Shown here: piece after piece, positions 8,566 to 19,029 of the stretch
Layout of the letters: each line of letters starts with the position of its first letter
Numbering within the stretch: the first letter of the stretch is position 1
The notes under the pieces: model-generated
The model's input: only the letters and a program-made list of their open reading frames with translations
Databases searched by the model: none
What the model was told of the DNA's origin: nothing
Assembly (NCBI GenBank): GCA_022791915.1
Contig: JAAWAB010000015.1
Location: 124,001 to 188,000, forward strand
Source of the DNA: Clostridia bacterium
GTDB taxonomy: Bacteria; Bacillota; Clostridia; Christensenellales; Pumilibacteraceae
DNA: 64,000 nucleotides
Direction of reading: 5' to 3'
Position numbers and translations under genes: made by a program

Positions 8566-10485
8566 ATGAACGTAACGCAGAAAATATTGTCGGCACATCT
8601 CGTGTATGGGGAAATGAAAACGGGTAGCGAAATCGGCATAAAAATCGACCAGACGCTCACGCAGGATTCTACGGGCACGATGGCGTATCTGCAATTCGAG
8701 AGCATGGGCATGAAAAAAGTGCAAACCGAATTGAGCGTGGCGTATATCGACCACAATACGTTGCAGTCGGGATTCGAGAACGCCGACGACCACGCCTATA
8801 TTCAGTCGGTGGCGCTCAAACACGGTATCCGCGTTTCCAAACCGGGAAACGGAATCTGCCATCAGGTACATCTGGAACGGTTTTCCCGCCCCGGCAAAAC
8901 GTTGATAGGGTCGGATAGTCACACGCCCACTTGCGGCGGCATGGGCATGCTTGCAATCGGCGCGGGCGGATTAGACGTGGCGCTTGCTATGGGCGGCGCG
9001 CCGCTGTATATCACCATGCCCGAAGTGGTAAAAGTGGAACTAAAAGGGAAACTTTCGCACAATGCGGCGGCAAAAGACGTGATTTTGGAAGTGTTGCGCC
9101 TGTTGTCCGTAAAGGGCGGCGTGGGCAAGGTGATGGAATATTGCGGCGAAGGCGTGAAAAGTCTTTCGGTGCCCGAACGCGCCACCATTGCCAATATGGG
9201 CGCCGAACTGGGCGCAACCACGTCGGTCTTTCCGTCCGACGAAGTGACGCATGCTTTTTTGAAAGCGCAGCAAAGGGAGAGCGACTACGTTCCGCTTTGC
9301 GCCGACCCCGACGCGCAATACGACGCATGCGTAACAATCAATCTGAATGCGCTCCGTCCGCTTGCGGCGTGTCCGCACAGCCCCGATAACGTCAAGCCCG
9401 TTTCCGAACTCAAACATATTTGCGTAGACCAGGTGTGCATAGGCAGTTGCACCAATTCGAGTTATGCCGACATGATGAAAGTTGCCGCCATATTAAAGGG
9501 AAAAACGATTGCACCGTCGGTCAGCCTTACCGTAAGCCCCGGGTCGCGGCAGGTGTTTGCCATGCTTGCCCGCAACGGCGCGCTTGCCGACATGATTGCG
9601 GCGGGCGCTCGCGTGCTCGAATGCGCGTGCGGACCGTGTATCGGCATGGGGCAGTCGCCTAAAACGGACGCGGTGAGCGTGCGCACGTTTAACCGCAACT
9701 TTTATGCGCGCAGCGGAACGGCGTCGGCAAACGTTTACCTTGTCAGTCCCGAAACGGCGGCGTTTACCGCGCTTACGGGCACGTTTGCGAACCCTGCCGA
9801 ATATCCGCAGGTAAGCATACAAATGCCCGAACGGTTTGAAATCAACGACAATCTCATTCTGCGCCCCGAATCGTTCCAAAATATAGAAGTGGTGCGCGGA
9901 CCGAATATTCAGCCTTTTCCGCGGGCAAAAGCGTTACAAAAAGAAATGCGCGGCAAAACGCTCATTGTGTGCGAAGATAATATCACCACCGACCATATCA
10001 TGCCGAGCAACGCCAAACTGTTGCCGTACCGTTCCAATATTCCGTATTTGTCTGATTATTGCCTTGCGCCCGTCGACCCCGACTTTTCGCGCAAAGCAAA
10101 AGAAAACGGCGGCGGATTCATTGTGGCGGGAGCAAACTACGGGCAGGGGTCGAGCCGCGAGCATGCGGCGTTGGTGCCGCTGTATCTGGGAATCAAGGCG
10201 GTGCTTGCCGTGTCGTTTGCGCGGATTCACAAAAGCAATCTTATCAATAACGGAATTCTGCCGCTCGAATTCGTAAACCCCGCCGATAAAGAAAACGTTC
10301 GGGCGGGCGACGAGCTGTATATTGCCGATGCGTGTGCGCAAATCCGCGCGGGCGATACGGTTACGGTAAAAAACGAAACAAGCGGCAAAACGATTCAAAC
10401 GGTGTTGTCTTTAAGCGACCGCTTAAAAGACGTTTTGTGTGCGGGCGGCGTACTCGCGCAGATTGCCGCCGAGGCGCAAAAGTAG
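8566..10485 (+). CDS. acnA: Aconitate hydratase
   Basis: GSDSHTPTCGGMGMLAIGAGGLDVALAMGG, CIGSCTNSSYADM, CGPCIGMGQSP, NNLI-type C-terminal swivel domain. Start MNVTQKILSAHLVYG after RBS cggagaaacgaaaat. Confidence 0.92.
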   Translation: MNVTQKILSAHLVYGEMKTGSEIGIKIDQTLTQDSTGTMAYLQFESMGMKKVQTELSVAYIDHNTLQSGFENADDHAYIQSVALKHGIRVSKPGNGICHQVHLERFSRPGKTLIGSDSHTPTCGGMGMLAIGAGGLDVALAMGGAPLYITMPEVVKVELKGKLSHNAAAKDVILEVLRLLSVKGGVGKVMEYCGEGVKSLSVPERATIANMGAELGATTSVFPSDEVTHAFLKAQQRESDYVPLCADPDAQYDACVTINLNALRPLAACPHSPDNVKPVSELKHICVDQVCIGSCTNSSYADMMKVAAILKGKTIAPSVSLTVSPGSRQVFAMLARNGALADMIAAGARVLECACGPCIGMGQSPKTDAVSVRTFNRNFYARSGTASANVYLVSPETAAFTALTGTFANPAEYPQVSIQMPERFEINDNLILRPESFQNIEVVRGPNIQPFPRAKALQKEMRGKTLIVCEDNITTDHIMPSNAKLLPYRSNIPYLSDYCLAPVDPDFSRKAKENGGGFIVAGANYGQGSSREHAALVPLYLGIKAVLAVSFARIHKSNLINNGILPLEFVNPADKENVRAGDELYIADACAQIRAGDTVTVKNETSGKTIQTVLSLSDRLKDVLCAGGVLAQIAAEAQK

Positions 10486-10511
10486 AATAGGCATAAAAGG
10501 GAGATTTTTAT

Positions 10512-11006
10512 ATGGAAATGAACAATCTGTATCGCCGTATACTTTCCGTTTTGAAAGAAGACGGCAGAACGCCCGCCGAAACGATGGCGGTTATGTTGAA
10601 TAAACCGGCGGAAGAAGTAAAAAAAGCGATTGCCGACATGGAGAAAAAGGGAGTCATCGCAAAGTATACCGTGCTCGTAAACGAAGAAAAAGCGGGTATG
10701 GAAGGAGTGCAGGCGCTCATAGAAGTAAAAGTGAGTCCGCAGTATTCGCGCGGATTCGACAGCATTGCCGAAGACATTTATCAATTTGAAGAAGTGAAAA
10801 GCGTATATCTTATGTCGGGCGCGTACGACCTTGCCGTGTTTATCGAAGGCAGAACGTTGCGCGAAGTGGCTGGCTTTGTCAGCGAAAAACTTTCGGTTAT
10901 GGATAAGGTGATGAGCACCGCCACACATTTCATACTCAAAAAGTATAAGGCGGACGGCGTTCTGCTGGAAGACGAGCGGCAAAAAAGACTGGCGGTGAAT
11001 CCGTGA
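10512..11006 (+). CDS. Lrp/AsnC family transcriptional regulator
   Basis: N-terminal HTH (ILSVLKEDGRTPAETMAVMLNKPAEEVKKAI) plus RAM domain. Confidence 0.85.
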   Translation: MEMNNLYRRILSVLKEDGRTPAETMAVMLNKPAEEVKKAIADMEKKGVIAKYTVLVNEEKAGMEGVQALIEVKVSPQYSRGFDSIAEDIYQFEEVKSVYLMSGAYDLAVFIEGRTLREVAGFVSEKLSVMDKVMSTATHFILKKYKADGVLLEDERQKRLAVNP

Positions 11007-12178
11007 ATTACGATAGGTTTTTGGGTAAAACCGCCCGCGCCATTCCGCCGAGCGGTATCCGCCGCTTTTTCGGCATTGTGGAGGACGACCCCGACGCCAT
11101 TTCGTTAGGCGTGGGAGAGCCCGATTTCGTCACGCCCTGGGAAATCCGCGACGCGGCAATCAAATCCATTCAAAAAGGGTATACGGCGTATTCGTCCAAC
11201 AGCGGTATAAAGCCGCTTCGCGCCGAGATTGCCGAATATCTTGACGCTCGATTCGGCGTGCGCTATTCGCCCGACGAAGTGATTGTAACCATAGGCGCGA
11301 GCGAAGCGATTGATTTGAGTTTGCGCGCCCTGTTGAACGCGGGCGACGAAGTGATTGTGCCCGACCCTTCGTACGTGAGTTATTGCCCTGCCATCGCGCT
11401 TGCGGGCGGCGTTGCCGTGCCCGTGGCGTGCACGCCCGAAAGCGGGCTTAAACCCACGCCGCAGACGCTCGAACGGGCAATCACTCCCAAAACAAAAGCG
11501 GTTATTCTGCCGTACCCCAACAATCCCACGGGCACGGTGCTCACACGCGAAGAACTGAACACGCTGTGCGAGGTGATTATACGGCACAATTTGATTGCCA
11601 TTTCCGACGAGATATATGCCGAACTTACGTACGATGCCGTGCATACGTCGGTTGCGGCGATAAACGGCATGCGCGAGCGCACCGTACTCATTTCGGGATT
11701 CAGTAAGGCGTTTGCCATGACGGGTTGGCGTGTGGGGTATGTGTGCGCGCCTGCCGAAATTCTGTCGGTTATGCTCAAAATTCATCAGTATACCATTATG
11801 TGCGCGCCTACTATGGGGCAGTATGCCGCGCTCGCCGCGCTTACCGCGGGCAAAGCGGACGGCTACGCCGCCGTGGAAGACATGCGCAATAAGTACGATA
11901 TGCGGCGGCGGTACGTGGTGGAATCGCTCAACGATATGGGTTTGCATTGCCCTACGCCGCACGGCGCGTTTTATGTGTTTCCCTATGTGGGTTCGCTGGG
12001 TATGACGGGTGAAGAATTTGCCGAAACGCTTCTGCGCGAGCAACACGTGGCGGTGGTTCCGGGCGACGCGTTCGGAGAAGCGGGGAAATATCACGTGCGT
12101 TGCAGCTACGCCACGGGCATGCCGCAACTCAAAGAAGCAATGCGGCGCATGCGCGAGTTTGCAGTCGCCCGCAAATAA
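11003..12178 (+). CDS. Class I/II pyridoxal-phosphate aminotransferase
   Basis: SLGVGEPDFVTPWEIRDAA, YPNNPTGTVLTREEL, SGFSKAFAMTGWRVGYVCAP. GTG start overlaps the upstream stop. Confidence 0.92.
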   Translation: MNYDRFLGKTARAIPPSGIRRFFGIVEDDPDAISLGVGEPDFVTPWEIRDAAIKSIQKGYTAYSSNSGIKPLRAEIAEYLDARFGVRYSPDEVIVTIGASEAIDLSLRALLNAGDEVIVPDPSYVSYCPAIALAGGVAVPVACTPESGLKPTPQTLERAITPKTKAVILPYPNNPTGTVLTREELNTLCEVIIRHNLIAISDEIYAELTYDAVHTSVAAINGMRERTVLISGFSKAFAMTGWRVGYVCAPAEILSVMLKIHQYTIMCAPTMGQYAALAALTAGKADGYAAVEDMRNKYDMRRRYVVESLNDMGLHCPTPHGAFYVFPYVGSLGMTGEEFAETLLREQHVAVVPGDAFGEAGKYHVRCSYATGMPQLKEAMRRMREFAVARK

Positions 12179-12180
12179 GT

Positions 12181-12210
12181 TTGACAATGCCCGAAAGAAT
12201 ATGATATAAT
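12181..12210 (+). promoter_or_regulatory. Sigma-A type promoter for greA-lysS
   Basis: TTGACA - 18 nt - TATAAT. Confidence 0.8.
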
Positions 12211-12317
12211 AAAAATTACGGGTGCGCCCGAAAAAAAGACAACAAAAAAGACAACCAAACGGAACGATTCCGCCTGCGCGCGGGCTGAGTCCCGAAAATA
12301 AAGGAGAAACGGAAACA

Positions 12318-12782
12318 ATGGCAGAAATTTTCATGACTGCGGAAGGCAAAAAGCAGCTCGAAGAAAGATTGCACGACCTCAAAGTGAACGGCAGAGCGGA
12401 AATGGCGGAAAAAATTCGCGTTGCCCGCGAATTCGGCGATTTGAGCGAAAATGCGGAGTACGATATCGCCAAAGACGAACAGGCGAAAATGGAAGCGGAA
12501 ATTATCGATATAGAAGCCAAACTCCGCAACGCCATTATCATCGACGAAAAGGCGAAGGGCGACAAAGCGGACGTGGGCAGAACGGTGGAAATCAAGGAAG
12601 TAAAAACGGGTACTACGTTTACCTATGCCATTGTGGGCACGCACGAAAGCAATCCCATGGAAGGCAGAATTTCCAACGAGTCGCCCATTGGCAAAGCGAT
12701 TATCGGCAGACGCAAGGGCGACGAAGTAACGGTAAAAGCGCCTATGGGCGAAACCGCGTATAAAATCATAGATATACGGTAA
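12318..12782 (+). CDS. greA: Transcription elongation factor GreA
   Basis: MAEIFMTAEGKKQLEERLHDLK...AREFGDLSENAEYDIAKDEQ...ISNESPIGKAIIGRRKGDEV. Confidence 0.93.
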   Translation: MAEIFMTAEGKKQLEERLHDLKVNGRAEMAEKIRVAREFGDLSENAEYDIAKDEQAKMEAEIIDIEAKLRNAIIIDEKAKGDKADVGRTVEIKEVKTGTTFTYAIVGTHESNPMEGRISNESPIGKAIIGRRKGDEVTVKAPMGETAYKIIDIR

Positions 12783-12803
12783 AAAACGGTTAAGGGACAA
12801 CAA

Positions 12804-14306
12804 ATGGAAAACAATCGGAATGCGGAAAGCGAAACGCTTTCCGAAGAAAATTACAACGAAATCGTTAAAGTGCGCCGCGAAAAGCTGAAAACGCTTACCG
12901 AAAACGGAAAGAATCCGTTTGAAAAGGTGCGCTTTGAACGCAGTGCGTATTCCGCCGACGTGGCGGAAAATTTTGCCGATTACGAAAATAAGTCGGTGCG
13001 GCTTGCCGGGCGTATCGTCAGCAAGCGCGTAATGGGCAAGGCGAGTTTTGCGCATTTGCTCGACGGCAAGGGCAAAATTCAGTTATACGTGCGCGTAGAC
13101 GAATTGGGCGCCGAAAATTACGACGAATTCAAAAAGACGGACATCGGCGACATTGTGGGCGTGGAAGGCGAAGTGTTCATGACGCACAAGGGCGAAGTGA
13201 GCGTAAAAGTGAAAATGCTCGAACTGCTCTCCAAATCGCTGTTGCCGTTGCCCGAAAAATTTCACGGACTCAAAGACAACGATTTGCGTTACCGCCAACG
13301 CTATGTGGATTTAATCGTCAATCCCGAAGTGAAAGAAGTGTTTGCGTCGCGCAGTAAAATCATTGCGGCAATCCGCCGCTGTTTGGACGAGCGCGGCTAC
13401 ACCGAAGTGGAAACGCCCATTTTGAACACCATTGCGGGCGGCGCGGCGGCGCGTCCGTTTATTACGCACCACAATACGCTCGACCTCGACATGTATATGC
13501 GCATTGCGCCCGAACTGTACTTAAAGCGGTTGATTGTGGGCGGATTCGACCGCGTATACGAAATCGGTCGCATGTTCCGCAACGAGGGCATGGACGTAAA
13601 GCACAATCCCGAGTTCACCATGATGGAGCTGTATCAAGCGTTTGCCGACTACGGCGACATGATGAATCTTACCGAAGAAATCTTTTCGGCGGCGGCTTCC
13701 GCGGTGGGCAAGAGCGGAAAAATCACCTATCAGGGCACGGAAATCAATCTTGCGGCGCCCTGGCAACGGCTCACCATGATAGAAGCGGTGAAAAAATATA
13801 CGGGATTGGATTTCAACGCGCTCACAAACGACACGGCAAAAGCGGCGGCGGAAAAAATCGGCGTAACCGTAGACCCCAAAAAATCGAGTTGGGGGCACGT
13901 TCTGTACGAAACGTTCGACCAAAAGGTGGAAGAAAAGCTCATAGACCCCGTGTTTATCACCGATTATCCTGTGGAAGTCAGTCCGCTTGCCAAACGCAGC
14001 AAAGAAGACCCACGGCTCACGTATCGGTTTGAATTTTTCATCTATGCGCGCGAAATGGGGAATGCGTACAGCGAATTAAACGACCCGATTGACCAGAAAG
14101 AACGGTTTCTGTCGCAGGCGGCAATGCGTGCGGGCGGCGACGAAGAAGCGCAACTGCCCGACGACGATTTTGTTACGGCGCTCGAATACGGTTTGCCCCC
14201 CACGGGCGGATTGGGCATAGGAATCGACCGCATGATTATGCTTCTTTGCGATTGCGCGTCTATCCGCGACGTGATTCTGTTCCCCACAATGAAACCCAAA
14301 CAATAA
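12804..14306 (+). CDS. lysS: Lysyl-tRNA synthetase (class II)
   Basis: [64 protein letters not shown]. Confidence 0.95.
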   Translation: MENNRNAESETLSEENYNEIVKVRREKLKTLTENGKNPFEKVRFERSAYSADVAENFADYENKSVRLAGRIVSKRVMGKASFAHLLDGKGKIQLYVRVDELGAENYDEFKKTDIGDIVGVEGEVFMTHKGEVSVKVKMLELLSKSLLPLPEKFHGLKDNDLRYRQRYVDLIVNPEVKEVFASRSKIIAAIRRCLDERGYTEVETPILNTIAGGAAARPFITHHNTLDLDMYMRIAPELYLKRLIVGGFDRVYEIGRMFRNEGMDVKHNPEFTMMELYQAFADYGDMMNLTEEIFSAAASAVGKSGKITYQGTEINLAAPWQRLTMIEAVKKYTGLDFNALTNDTAKAAAEKIGVTVDPKKSSWGHVLYETFDQKVEEKLIDPVFITDYPVEVSPLAKRSKEDPRLTYRFEFFIYAREMGNAYSELNDPIDQKERFLSQAAMRAGGDEEAQLPDDDFVTALEYGLPPTGGLGIGIDRMIMLLCDCASIRDVILFPTMKPKQ

Positions 14307-14363
14307 CAACGCGGCAAAAAGGGAACTCGTTTCGCCGTAAGGCGGCAACACGGATATTTGCGA

Positions 14364-15098
14364 ATGGATAACAAAATAACAAAAAAGAGAATCAACGACC
14401 ATTTGGAATACGATTGGTATAAATATCTGATTTTGCTGATTGTGTCGGTTGTGGCGTGCTATTTTATTTTCTCGCAAATCAACCGCACGCGCGACTATGA
14501 AGACGTGACGCTGTTCGTTTCGTGCTACGAAGCCAAGAACAACGATTTTTCGGGGCGTATCATGCCCGAAATGGGAACCACCACGTACCGCGAGCAGTAC
14601 CAAAGTACGTTCGGCGAAAACGTATTGCGGGAAGTGGCAATCGAAACGCAGGACCCGCTCGGCGAAAACTACGGAACCATGTTCCAAACGCACGGCATGG
14701 TTACCAGCGATATTTTGGTTATCGGAAAAACCACGCTTGCCAATTCGGGCAGATTCGTCGATTTAACCGACGAATTGCTTACAAACTATCTCTTGCCCGA
14801 AGGAATGGAAATAGACGATTTTGAGTATTTCGAGTTGGAGTTATCGTCGGGGCAAAAGGTGCGCACGGGTATCAAAGTGAGCAATCTCGTGCACATGCCG
14901 TTTGTTTACGACTGGAACAAAGTGCCGTCGTATAAAGAAAAATACGGCGAACTCGAAGAGGACAAGCAGCCCGACACCGAATTCTATCTTGTGCTCAATC
15001 CGTCCGGCGTGAATATAGGTAAATTCGGCAAAAAGGCAAAACCGCAGAATGCGCAGGCGCTCTTTTGCGCCAACCGCTTTCTCAAATATTATCATTAA
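14364..15098 (+). CDS. Hypothetical single-pass membrane protein
   Basis: MDNKITKKRINDHLEYDWYKYLILLIVSVVACYFIFSQINRTRDYEDVTLFVSCYE: N-terminal anchor plus extracytoplasmic domain. Confidence 0.6.
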   Translation: MDNKITKKRINDHLEYDWYKYLILLIVSVVACYFIFSQINRTRDYEDVTLFVSCYEAKNNDFSGRIMPEMGTTTYREQYQSTFGENVLREVAIETQDPLGENYGTMFQTHGMVTSDILVIGKTTLANSGRFVDLTDELLTNYLLPEGMEIDDFEYFELELSSGQKVRTGIKVSNLVHMPFVYDWNKVPSYKEKYGELEEDKQPDTEFYLVLNPSGVNIGKFGKKAKPQNAQALFCANRFLKYYH

Positions 15099-15103
15099 CG
15101 GGC

Positions 15104-16177
15104 ATGCAATACCGTAGAGGACAGATTGCCCGCGCAATCGACGCATATCTCGATAAAGGATTCGACCGCTATCACACGCCCGGGCATAAGGGCGGATTGT
15201 GTGCGCGGGATATCACCGAAATCGGGAAAAGCGGCAATCAATTCCCCGCAGACTGTATCGAACAAGCGCAAAACGCATGCGCAAGGCTATACGGCGCGGC
15301 GGCAATGCGCTTTCTGACAAACGGGTCGAGCCAGGGAATCAAAGCGGCGCTCTGGCAATTCCGCGGAAAAAAAGTGTTGTATGCGTCGGGTGCGCACCGC
15401 GCGTTTGCCGAAGGGTGTGAACTTGCGTCCGTTCGGGCGGTGCCTATACAAAGCGACGGAGTGAACGCAAACGGACTTGTGTACACGTGCGGTGTGGAAT
15501 TTCTCCCGCCCCCCGTCACGGCGGAAGAGGCGGAACGCGCGCTTGATAGCCATTCCGATGCCGCCGCATTGTTTCTCACGTCGCCCGACTATCTGGGGCG
15601 GACGGCAGACGTCAAAATCGCGGAACTATGCAAGGCGCGGGGCGTGCGTCTGATTGCGGACGGCGCGCACGGCGCGCACTTTGCGTTTGCGCCCGGGTTA
15701 AAGGTATTCGACTTTTCGCCCGTTGCCGATTTTTGCAACATGAGCGCGCACAAAACGCTGGGCGCATACACGCAGACGGCATTGTTGGCAATCGGCTCGC
15801 CCGACCTTACGGAGAACGCCGACCATGCGTTGCGCCTTTTGGGCACCACGAGTCCCAACTATGTGTGGGCGGAAGAACTGGAAAACGCGGTGCTTTCGGC
15901 GGCGGAAAACGGAAAGGAATACCTGCGACTGAAAGCGTTTCGCGAGTCGGTTGCAAAGGCGGCGCGTCTGCTCGATAACACCGACTATACGCGCCTGTGC
16001 GTTTGCCCGCAATCGGGTACGGCGCGCGAACTGTACGGACGTTTGCGGGAAAAGAAAATTATGCCCGAAACGGTAATCGGCAACTGCGTGGTGTTTATTC
16101 TCACTCCGCAGGATAGCGACGAAAAATTAGACAGATTATATGAAACGTTGAAAACGGCGGCGGGGCACAAAGCATGA
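15104..16177 (+). CDS. Orn/Lys/Arg decarboxylase-like PLP enzyme
   Basis: DRYHTPGHKGG, LTNGSSQGIKAALW, ADGAHGAHF, MSAHKTLGAYTQTA. Adjacent to tmk/holB/yaaT as is common in Firmicutes. Confidence 0.85.
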   Translation: MQYRRGQIARAIDAYLDKGFDRYHTPGHKGGLCARDITEIGKSGNQFPADCIEQAQNACARLYGAAAMRFLTNGSSQGIKAALWQFRGKKVLYASGAHRAFAEGCELASVRAVPIQSDGVNANGLVYTCGVEFLPPPVTAEEAERALDSHSDAAALFLTSPDYLGRTADVKIAELCKARGVRLIADGAHGAHFAFAPGLKVFDFSPVADFCNMSAHKTLGAYTQTALLAIGSPDLTENADHALRLLGTTSPNYVWAEELENAVLSAAENGKEYLRLKAFRESVAKAARLLDNTDYTRLCVCPQSGTARELYGRLREKKIMPETVIGNCVVFILTPQDSDEKLDRLYETLKTAAGHKA

Positions 16178-16800
16178 AAGGAAAGTTCATCACAATAGAA
16201 GGTTGCGAAGGCGTGGGCAAAAGTACGCAGTTGCGCCTTTTGAAAGAGTACTGCGAAAATAACGGAATCGACGCGCTGTTTACCCGCGAGCCGGGCGGGT
16301 GCGAAGTGTCCGAAAAAATCCGAAACGTCATTCTCGACCCCGAAAACGGCGACATGACCGACATGACCGAACTGCTTTTATACTGTGCGGCGCGCGCCCA
16401 ACATACCGAACGGGTGATAAAACCCGCGCTCGAAAGCGGACGCACCGTGTTTTGCGACCGTTACTGCGATTCCACGGCGGCATATCAGGGGTATGCGCGC
16501 GGAATCGATATCGACGTGGTAAACGCGCTCAACCGCGCGGCAATGTGCGGCGTTTCGATAGACTGGACGATTTTAATGGACGTGCCGCCCGATAAGGGTT
16601 TCGCCCGCAAGGGGGGCGCGCAGGAATCGGACCGTTTGGAACGGGAAACGCTTGCCTTCCACAAAAAGGTATACGAAGGGTTTACCGAGATTGCCAAGGC
16701 AGACCGCGCGCGGTTTCTGTGCTTTCGGGCGGAAGGAACCAAATACGAAACGCACGAGGCAATCGTGCAAGCACTCAAAGAAAAAGGCGTTTTCCAATAA
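16174..16800 (+). CDS. tmk: Thymidylate kinase
   Basis: KGKFITIEGCEGVGKSTQLRLLKEYC, FTREPGGCEVSEKIR, DRYCDSTAAYQGYARG. Confidence 0.94.
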   Translation: MKGKFITIEGCEGVGKSTQLRLLKEYCENNGIDALFTREPGGCEVSEKIRNVILDPENGDMTDMTELLLYCAARAQHTERVIKPALESGRTVFCDRYCDSTAAYQGYARGIDIDVVNALNRAAMCGVSIDWTILMDVPPDKGFARKGGAQESDRLERETLAFHKKVYEGFTEIAKADRARFLCFRAEGTKYETHEAIVQALKEKGVFQ

Positions 16801-16829
16801 ACGCACGAATAGGAAACAAGAAAAGCAAA

Positions 16830-17807
16830 ATGGACCGTTTTTTTCAAACAATCGCATCGTCGCAAGCCTTTGCCAAATTGCAGAGAGATTGCGTGAGCGG
16901 ACAGCTTAAACACGCCTATGTGTTTGCGTCCGCCGATTTCGACGCGCTCAAAGCGCTTACGGCGCTTTTCATATCGTTTGCCGAAACGGGAAAAATCGAC
17001 GATTTTGTATTAAGTCGTATTGCCGACGGCGGCTATTTGGATATTGTGCGTTTGCCGCGTCCCGAAAAAAACGGCAAAATGGACGTGGAAGACGCAACGT
17101 ATTTAACCGACACGGCGTATCTAATGCCTACCGAACTCAAAACCAAATACTATATCGTGGCGCCGCGCGAGCCGCTTTCGGCGCCCGTACAGAACAAATT
17201 GCTCAAAACGCTCGAAGAACCGCCTTCGTCGGCGCGCTTTCTCATCTTTTCGGGCGGCGGGGAATTGTTGCCTACCGTATCGTCGCGTTGTGCGCTTGTG
17301 CGCCTGGAAGAATTTCCCATACAGATTATCGAGCGCGAACTGACGGACGGCGGCGCAGACGAAGTTACCGCATTGTTTGCGGCGGCGGTATCGCGGGGCA
17401 ACATGGGCACGGCGCGTAAAATCGCGTCCGACCCGACCTACCGCAAAGTGTACGAAACGGCAGTCAATTTTCTGCTTAACGTAAAGCGTTCGCCGCAGAT
17501 ATTGCCCACGGCAAGCGAACTGATTGCGTTTAAGGATAAAACGGGCGTGTTCGCCGATTATCTCGAACTGATTTTTCGTGACGTAATGGCATATCACGCA
17601 TGCGGTGCGCAGGCGGTTGTGTTAAAGCCCGCAATCCGTGATATAATAACATTGGCACGAGAGTGGGATACTGACACGGTGCTTGCCGTTCTGCCCCTGT
17701 TGACGCACGCGCGCGAACGGTTGCGGCTGTACGGCAACGCCGCAAGCGTAGTAGACGAACTGTTATTTTCCGTATTGGAGGTGAAGGCAAAATGCCTAAA
17801 ATCGTAG
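16830..17807 (+). CDS. holB: DNA polymerase III delta' subunit
   Basis: RDCVSGQLKHAYVFAS, NKLLKTLEEPPSSARFLIFSGGGELLPTVSSRC; position between tmk and yaaT. Confidence 0.85.
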   Translation: MDRFFQTIASSQAFAKLQRDCVSGQLKHAYVFASADFDALKALTALFISFAETGKIDDFVLSRIADGGYLDIVRLPRPEKNGKMDVEDATYLTDTAYLMPTELKTKYYIVAPREPLSAPVQNKLLKTLEEPPSSARFLIFSGGGELLPTVSSRCALVRLEEFPIQIIERELTDGGADEVTALFAAAVSRGNMGTARKIASDPTYRKVYETAVNFLLNVKRSPQILPTASELIAFKDKTGVFADYLELIFRDVMAYHACGAQAVVLKPAIRDIITLAREWDTDTVLAVLPLLTHARERLRLYGNAASVVDELLFSVLEVKAKCLKS

Positions 17808-18679
17808 GAATCAAATTCGATTTCAATCCCAAAGTATATTATTTCGCTCCCGGCGATTTGGAACTCGAAGTGGGCGACGAAGTGGTTGTGCAAACGGGAC
17901 GCGGGTTGGATTACGGGTCGGTGAGCATGCCGCTTTCCGAAGTGCCCGATAAGAAAATCGTGGGCAAACTGATGCCCGTGGTGCGCGTTGCCACGCCCGA
18001 AGATAAAGAAAAGCACGATAGCCTGCTCGAAAAGCGCAAAACGGCGTATCCGCAGATAGCCGAAAAAATCCGCGAGAGCAAGCTGGAAATGAAACTCGTG
18101 GGCGCCGAATATACGTTCGACGGCGGCAAGCTGATTATTTATTTTACCGCCGACGGCAGGGTGGATTTTCGGAATCTGGTGCGCGACCTCGCGTCTGCGT
18201 TTCACACGCGTATCGAACTCAAACAAATCGGCGCGCGCGACGAGTGCCGCATGATGGGCGGAATCGCGCCGTGCGGCAGAGCGTGCTGTTGCAGCGACCA
18301 CATGCCCGAATATGCGCGCGTAAGCATTAAAATGGCGAAAACGCAGAATCTTTCGCTTAATCCCGCAAAAATCAGCGGCTTATGCGGCAGGCTGATGTGT
18401 TGCCTTGCCTATGAAAACGAATACTATTCCGAAGTAAACAGGGCTATGCCCAAAGTGGGCGCAACGGTCACTACGGTAGGCGGAGAAACGGGTACCGTAA
18501 TCGGCACCAATCCGCTCAAAAAGACGGTGCGTCTGCGCGTGGAGAATAAAGACAAAGACACGATGACCATTACCGATTACGAACTCAAAGACATCAAGTT
18601 CAAGCCCAAAAACAACGCGCCCGTTAAAGACGACCCCGCCGACGACGGCGACGACCTGTCGGAATTGAAAGAAGAATAG
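17792..18679 (+). CDS. ricT: PSP1/YaaT (RicT) family regulatory protein
   Basis: FDGGKLIIYFTADGRVDFRNLVRDLASAFHTRIELKQIGARDECRMMGGIAPCGRACCCS...GRLMCCLAYENEYY. Overlaps the holB end. Confidence 0.92.
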   Translation: MPKIVGIKFDFNPKVYYFAPGDLELEVGDEVVVQTGRGLDYGSVSMPLSEVPDKKIVGKLMPVVRVATPEDKEKHDSLLEKRKTAYPQIAEKIRESKLEMKLVGAEYTFDGGKLIIYFTADGRVDFRNLVRDLASAFHTRIELKQIGARDECRMMGGIAPCGRACCCSDHMPEYARVSIKMAKTQNLSLNPAKISGLCGRLMCCLAYENEYYSEVNRAMPKVGATVTTVGGETGTVIGTNPLKKTVRLRVENKDKDTMTITDYELKDIKFKPKNNAPVKDDPADDGDDLSELKEE

Positions 18680-18741
18680 ACGCATGGGGCGCTCGGCATG
18701 CGGCAAGTATGAAAAATCATGTGATTCTTGCGGCAAAACAT

Positions 18742-18770
18742 TTTACAAATCATGGCGGGCGTGTTATAAT
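18742..18770 (+). promoter_or_regulatory. Sigma-A type promoter for ferredoxin
   Basis: TTTACA - 17 nt - TATAAT. Confidence 0.7.
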
Positions 18771-18799
18771 AAATGCAATAAAAAACGGAGGGAAACGAC

Positions 18800-18970
18800 A
18801 TGGCAAGAGTAATCAGCAGTGATTGCATCAAATGCGGCAGTTGCGAAGGTCAGTGCCCGGTGGGCGCTATCAGCGAAGGCGCCGATCAGTACGAAATCAA
18901 TGCCGACGAGTGCATCGATTGCGGCGCTTGCGAAGCGCAATGCCCGGTAGGCGCTATCAGCGAGAAGTAG
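18800..18970 (+). CDS. 2[4Fe-4S] ferredoxin (56 aa; absent from the ORF track)
   Basis: MARVISSDCIKCGSCEGQCPVGAISEGADQYEINADECIDCGACEAQCPVGAISEK: two CxxCxxCxxxCP clusters; RBS cggaggg. Confidence 0.95.
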   Translation: MARVISSDCIKCGSCEGQCPVGAISEGADQYEINADECIDCGACEAQCPVGAISEK

Positions 18971-18985
18971 AACACACACATTCGG

Positions 18986-19013
18986 AAAAGACCCCTGCGG
19001 AAAGGGGTCTTTT
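18986..19013 (+). terminator. Intrinsic terminator after ferredoxin
   Basis: aaaAGACCCCtgcggaaAGGGGTCTttt. Confidence 0.85.
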
Positions 19014-19029
19014 CTCGTAGGGAAAATAT

